DNA from: Rhizobium sp. CC-YZS058
GTDB lineage: Bacteria > Pseudomonadota > Alphaproteobacteria > Rhizobiales > Rhizobiaceae
NCBI RefSeq assembly: GCF_034720595.1
Contig: NZ_JAYESJ010000001.1
Span: 832,001-896,000, forward strand
DNA length: 64,000 bases
Reading direction: 5' to 3'
Shown here: positions 60,383 to 64,000 of the stretch, one piece after another
Position numbering within the stretch: position 1 is the first letter of the stretch
Layout: the number at the start of each line of letters is the position of its first letter
Made by a program: the position numbers and the translations under genes
Notes under the pieces: generated by a model
Told to the model about the DNA's origin: nothing
The model's database searches: none
What the model saw: only the letters and a program-made list of their open reading frames with translations

Positions 60383-63097
60383 TTATGTCGAGACGAGTTG
60401 TTTAAAGATACCGTTATTTTGCGTCAGCTTTTCATGCGTGTCGTCTTCGGCCAGCGTTCCGCGGTCGAAGACGAGGACGCGTTCGAAGAGTGCGGTTAGC
60501 GATGTGTTGGACAGGACCCAGACCACGGCCGGGTTCTCGTCATTGCGGCGCAACAGCTTCATCACATCGCGAACGATCTCGTCCTGGAGGCGATGATCGA
60601 GCGAGGGCAGCGGCCGGTTGAAGATGTAATAGTCGGAGCGGCGGATGATAGCGCGGGCGAGGTTGAGCTTCTGGCGCTGCACGGCCGTCAGCCGCTTGCC
60701 GCCGGCGCCGAGATTGAAGTCGAGGCCGATATCGAGCACCTCCTCGATCAGCCCTTCGGCGTTCAAAAGCGCGCTGACGACGCTGCGGATGCGGTTGGAG
60801 CCGTCGGTGTGCTTCTGGCTGATGCGGCCGAACAGCACATTGTCCATCAGGCTCGCCGATGCGAGGTATTTCTCCGGATCGTAGCGCTCGATCTCGGTGG
60901 CGAGATCGTCCGGCATGGTCTCGTGGAACAGCCGGCGGGCATCGACGATCTTGGCCATGAGCTCGGGCGTCAGCAGACCGAAACGGTGACGCGGCTCGAC
61001 ATAGTTGAAGCTCAGGCGAATAATGGCCGCGCGGTCATCGTCATTGGCGTCATCGACGGATTTGCCGGCATATTTCTGCAGCAGCGCCTGGTACATCGGA
61101 ATGTCGTCGGCGGTCATGAAGGTCAGCTGCTGGAAGAAGGGGTGGTCCGGCGGAAGGTCGGAGAACAGCTCGACCGCCGTCTCCGCAATCGAATAGCCCA
61201 TTTCGAACAGGATGCGCGACAGGCCGGTCTGCTGCATCACCGAGCGGAAATGCGCATTCTTGGCGATGGCGCGACCCTGGACATTGACGCTGACGGCGTT
61301 GCCGAACAGGAAGTTTTCGCCGACGGTCGCTTCCGTATTGTAAGCGCCGGGTTCGAAATAGGCGACCAGCCCCGAAAGACCGGCTTCTTCCAGCTCCTCG
61401 CGCAGCGCCTGGCGCATGACGACGATCCGCTCGGCGAAGTCCGGCCGGTCGGCAGGGTCGATCGAGGTGCGCAGGGCAAGATCGAGGATATCCTTGGACA
61501 GCTGCACCGTGTCCAGCACGGCCAGGATCGACGGGAACAGGTCTTCCGCCCGCGTGGCACCGGCCGCGCTGTAGTCGATCCAGTCGTCGTTCACATCATG
61601 GTCGGGATTGCCGGCGAGCTTGGCTTCCTGCTGCTCCCACTTGCGGTGCGCGGCCTGGCTCCCCTCATAGGTCGCCGCCGCCAGCGGGGCGTGCTTGAGG
61701 CCATAGAGAAGATTGTCGCGCAGGGAGCCGTAGAAGAAATAGGCATCCGACGAGGCATAGGAGATGCCGCGGCCGACGGTCGATTCCGGCATCTGCAGGA
61801 TATCCTCGCCGCCCACGGTCACGCGGCCGCTTTCCGGCCAGATCAGCCGACCGAAGGCTTCCGCCAGAACATCGCCGCCACTGCCGGCGCTGCCGACGAT
61901 CGCCACCTTCTCGCCAGGCTTGATTTCCACCGATACATGCTCGAGCAGCCGTGCGCCGCTGTCGTCGGCAAGCGTCAGGTTGGAGGCTGCAAGCGGCCCG
62001 GCCAGGGCCGCGGTGGTGGCGCCGAGCGCCTGGATCTTCGGATCGATCAGCCGGTCGACGCTGAACTGCTCGACCACCTGCTGGAACTTTACCTGCACGT
62101 CCTGGCGCAGCTGGTCCCAGTCGATCAGTTCCTTGAGCGGCCCCGGAAGATCCTTGTAGGCGCTGATGACGGCGACCAGCTGGCCGATGTCGAGCTCGCC
62201 CCGCAGCGCCAGATAGCCGCCGATGCAATAGAAGAGGAACGGCGTCAGCTGCGCGAGGAAGTTGTTGATGAACTTCACCATAAACTTCCACTGGTAGAGA
62301 TCGTAGCGGATCTTGTAGATCCGCCCCAGCCGCGAGGCGATGTCGGCGCGCTCGTAGTTGGATGTGTCATAGGCATGGATGGTGCCGATGCCGTCGACGA
62401 TCTCGCTGACCCGCCCGGCCAGCTCGCGCGCGGTGATCTGCCGTTCGCGGCCGAGCACCAGCAGACGGCGGCGCATGCGCGGAATGATCGTTGCCTGGAT
62501 GCCGACCATGAAGGCAGCGATGAAGCCGAGCCACAGGTTCTGCATGAAGATGAAGGCAAGCGCGGTCAGCGCCTGGCCGCCGAGGAGGGCGGGGGAAACG
62601 AAGGCATCGCCGGTGAAACCACCGAGCGGCTCGACCTCGTCCTTGACCATGGAGGAGACTTCGGCCCCCTTCATGCGCTTGAACTGGGTCGGGGGGAACC
62701 GCAGGATCCGGTCGACGAGATCGAAGCGGATCCGCCGCAGCAACCGCTCGCCGAGCCGGCCCTTGTAGGTATTGATGTAGAGCTTGAAGAGGCCGTTGAT
62801 GATGACGAGCAGCAGGAAGACGGCGCTCAATGCGTAGAGCGTCTGCATGCGCGTCAGCGCAAAGCCCTGGAATATCTCGAAACTGCCGACGCCCGGCAGC
62901 CAGAGGCTGAGGTCGAGAAACCGCTCCGTCGCGCCCGGCTGCTCGAAGCCCTTGCCCTGGATCGGCCCGTTGACGATCTGCTTCGGCAGGTCGAAGGACA
63001 TGAAATAGGGGATCATCGAGATGGCGACGACCAGCAGAATCCAGAGCTGCTGCTTGCGCGTGTGGGTCCAGATGTACCGGGAGAGTCGATTTTCCAT
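60383..63097 (-). CDS. ABC exporter-like protein with degenerate, enlarged ATPase domain
   Basis: 904 residues. Residues 1-330 form a six-helix ABC exporter membrane domain (LWILLVVAISMIP, LLLVIINGLFKLYI, LTPFLFYCIGGYLAL). Residues 370-904 resemble an ABC ATPase, but each catalytic motif is altered. Walker A (402-410) is GSAGSGGDV without Lys-Ser/Thr, the signature (803-809) is LTAVQRQ, Walker B (823-828) is YYIFNR without Asp/Glu, and the H-loop His is Asn. About 300 extra residues (about 460-790) separate Walker A from the signature. The motif (D/E)N-x-L-(Y/F)-G occurs three times (DNLLYG 461, ENFLFG 594, DNVLFG 752). ATG 63097 starts the family similarity. Confidence 0.85.
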   Translation of the reverse strand: MENRLSRYIWTHTRKQQLWILLVVAISMIPYFMSFDLPKQIVNGPIQGKGFEQPGATERFLDLSLWLPGVGSFEIFQGFALTRMQTLYALSAVFLLLVIINGLFKLYINTYKGRLGERLLRRIRFDLVDRILRFPPTQFKRMKGAEVSSMVKDEVEPLGGFTGDAFVSPALLGGQALTALAFIFMQNLWLGFIAAFMVGIQATIIPRMRRRLLVLGRERQITARELAGRVSEIVDGIGTIHAYDTSNYERADIASRLGRIYKIRYDLYQWKFMVKFINNFLAQLTPFLFYCIGGYLALRGELDIGQLVAVISAYKDLPGPLKELIDWDQLRQDVQVKFQQVVEQFSVDRLIDPKIQALGATTAALAGPLAASNLTLADDSGARLLEHVSVEIKPGEKVAIVGSAGSGGDVLAEAFGRLIWPESGRVTVGGEDILQMPESTVGRGISYASSDAYFFYGSLRDNLLYGLKHAPLAAATYEGSQAAHRKWEQQEAKLAGNPDHDVNDDWIDYSAAGATRAEDLFPSILAVLDTVQLSKDILDLALRTSIDPADRPDFAERIVVMRQALREELEEAGLSGLVAYFEPGAYNTEATVGENFLFGNAVSVNVQGRAIAKNAHFRSVMQQTGLSRILFEMGYSIAETAVELFSDLPPDHPFFQQLTFMTADDIPMYQALLQKYAGKSVDDANDDDRAAIIRLSFNYVEPRHRFGLLTPELMAKIVDARRLFHETMPDDLATEIERYDPEKYLASASLMDNVLFGRISQKHTDGSNRIRSVVSALLNAEGLIEEVLDIGLDFNLGAGGKRLTAVQRQKLNLARAIIRRSDYYIFNRPLPSLDHRLQDEIVRDVMKLLRRNDENPAVVWVLSNTSLTALFERVLVFDRGTLAEDDTHEKLTQNNGIFKQLVST

Positions 63098-63236
63098 GAG
63101 GTGACGGCCAGCAAGCGATATGGCGGGGCGGCGGCCACAGGCGAAACTCTGTCTCCTCCGTCCGGACAACTTAATGCAGCACTGACGCGATTGCCACCCA
63201 GCGTTTACATTCGCTAACGAAGCTACGGGCGGTGTG

Positions 63237-64000
63237 TCAGATCAGCGACGCCAGGATCGTTGCCGTGTTGTCGGCACCTTCCAGATCGAGCGCGAGCAGG
63301 TTTCTGTCCGGCGGCGGCGCGGCCAGCGCCTGGCGCATCGCTTCGGCCAGCCGCGCGGGGGTCAGGTCGGCCTCCGGGATCGCCGTCAGCAGGCCGAGCC
63401 GGTCCAGCCGGTCTGCGCGCGCGGCCTGTTCGGTTTCCCCGCCCGTGGTGAACGGCACGACGATCGAGCGGCAGCCGGCGCGCAGAATGTCGCACAGCGT
63501 GTTGTAGCCGGCCTGCGAGACCGAAAGCGCGGCAGCCTGCAGGAGGCTCGAGAAATCGGGGCGGAAACGGGTGACCGAGAGATGGGCCGGCGCCTTCTGC
63601 TGCAGCGCCTGGAAATCCGCCTCCGCGAGGTTCGGCCCGGTGATCAGCAGCCACCGGCCTTTGGCCTCCACCTGCGCCGCCGCTTCAACCGCGCAGGCCA
63701 GCATCTGCCGCCCGACGGCGCCGCCGCCGGCGGAGATCACCACGTCGAAGGTCTCGCTTGGTGCCGGCGGAGCGGGTGGGGCGACAAGGCCGGTATAGAT
63801 CACCTTGTCCGCGATCCGCTCGGCAAAGGGAAAGGTCTCTTCCAGCCGCACGAAGCTCGGATCGCCATGCACCAGCACCCGGTCGAAATAGGCCTCGACA
63901 TAGTCGAGTGTTTCCACGTCGCGCTCCGGCTTTGGGCGCTTCTGCAGGATGTCGCGGATCGAGGCGAAGATCATCGGCCGCTCCGGCAGGGCGCGTGCCG
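63237..64000 (-). CDS. MurG-like glycosyltransferase, 5' end beyond the window
   Basis: 254 residues seen; the frame stays open to the right edge, so the N-terminus is missing (the in-frame ATG at 63974 is probably internal). The C-terminal GT-B half shows the donor-site pattern of MurG-type enzymes: VVISAGGGAVGRQML, LSVSQAGYNTLCDILRAG and VVPFTTGGETEQAARA. The acceptor and glycan are unknown. It lies 139 bp upstream of the degenerate ABC gene on the same strand and may share its operon. Confidence 0.85.
   Translation of the reverse strand, partial: ARALPERPMIFASIRDILQKRPKPERDVETLDYVEAYFDRVLVHGDPSFVRLEETFPFAERIADKVIYTGLVAPPAPPAPSETFDVVISAGGGAVGRQMLACAVEAAAQVEAKGRWLLITGPNLAEADFQALQQKAPAHLSVTRFRPDFSSLLQAAALSVSQAGYNTLCDILRAGCRSIVVPFTTGGETEQAARADRLDRLGLLTAIPEADLTPARLAEAMRQALAAPPPDRNLLALDLEGADNTATILASLI

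Noticed and set aside
60593..63217. An 874-codon open frame antisense to the ABC-like gene, with similar long antisense frames over mfd (16717-19038) and the oxidase (40583-43072).
   Set aside because: In GC-rich DNA the opposite frame of a real gene stays open. These products have shadow-type composition (His/Asp/Arg/Glu runs), no ribosome site and no domain.
1..64000. Search for tRNA, rRNA, insertion sequences, integrases, attachment sites and replication origins.
   Set aside because: None could be recognised by reading. A dedicated tRNA and IS scan would be decisive, and any hit would overturn this.

Overview
The window is GC-rich, almost fully coding bacterial chromosomal DNA with no rRNA, tRNA, insertion sequence, integrase or phage gene that I can see. 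Several features point to an alphaproteobacterium of the Rhizobiaceae (Rhizobium/Agrobacterium relatives). These are an Atu4866-domain protein, periplasmic-binding-protein sugar ABC importers beside oxidative sugar pathways, two ku genes with an LigD, DUF2934 and DUF3429 proteins, and intergenic motifs matching the EcfG (general stress response) promoter GGAAC-N16-CGTT. The species cannot be fixed from the sequence alone. Genes at both window edges are cut.

Layout. 1-2508: a partial aldo/keto reductase, an Atu4866-domain protein and a divergent AraC regulator. 2608-12579: a sugar-acid locus with an altronate-dehydrogenase-like reductase, a GntR regulator, altronate dehydratase, an aldose 1-dehydrogenase-type aldo/keto reductase, a complete sugar ABC importer and an L-galactonate 5-dehydrogenase-like enzyme. 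Read together they spell an oxidative L-galactose -> L-galactonate -> D-tagaturonate -> D-altronate -> KDG route. 12583-22160: a BON protein, an FAH-family enzyme, a DUF3429/FAD-oxidoreductase/Dabb operon, an Mfd-type translocase and an Fsr-like MFS exporter with a divergent AraC regulator. 22229-27548: an inositol-phosphatase-family protein, a gluconate 5-dehydrogenase-like SDR, a GH3 glycosidase and transaldolase. 27933-36784: araB-araA-araD followed by a four-gene YtfQRT/YjfF-type furanose importer. A conserved operator-like element stands before both halves.

36844-38301: a nest of very small proteins with two divergent EcfG-type promoters. 38429-44121: an overlapping operon for a caa3-type terminal oxidase (subunit II with cytochrome c, fused subunits I and III, a small membrane protein, CtaG, tri-heme cytochrome c). 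44467-53549: an FdhF/YdeP molybdoenzyme, ku-ligD, a GlxA-type regulator divergent from an exported alpha/beta hydrolase, and a second ku. Both the molybdoenzyme and the first ku have perfect EcfG-type promoters. 53633-54931: a periplasmic PQQ-type sugar dehydrogenase.

55148-64000: two glycosyltransferases, a polysaccharide-deacetylase-like protein, an MBL hydrolase, a metallophosphoesterase, a stand-alone cyclic-nucleotide-binding protein and an ABC-exporter-like protein. In the last, every ATPase motif is degenerate and about 300 residues are inserted into the nucleotide-binding domain. This last group is the best candidate for an undescribed system.

Themes: plant cell-wall sugar use (arabinose, probably L-galactose, a glycosidase, transaldolase as a link to the pentose phosphate pathway), and stationary-phase or stress physiology (EcfG promoters before ku-ligD, the molybdoenzyme, small hydrophilic proteins and upstream of transaldolase).
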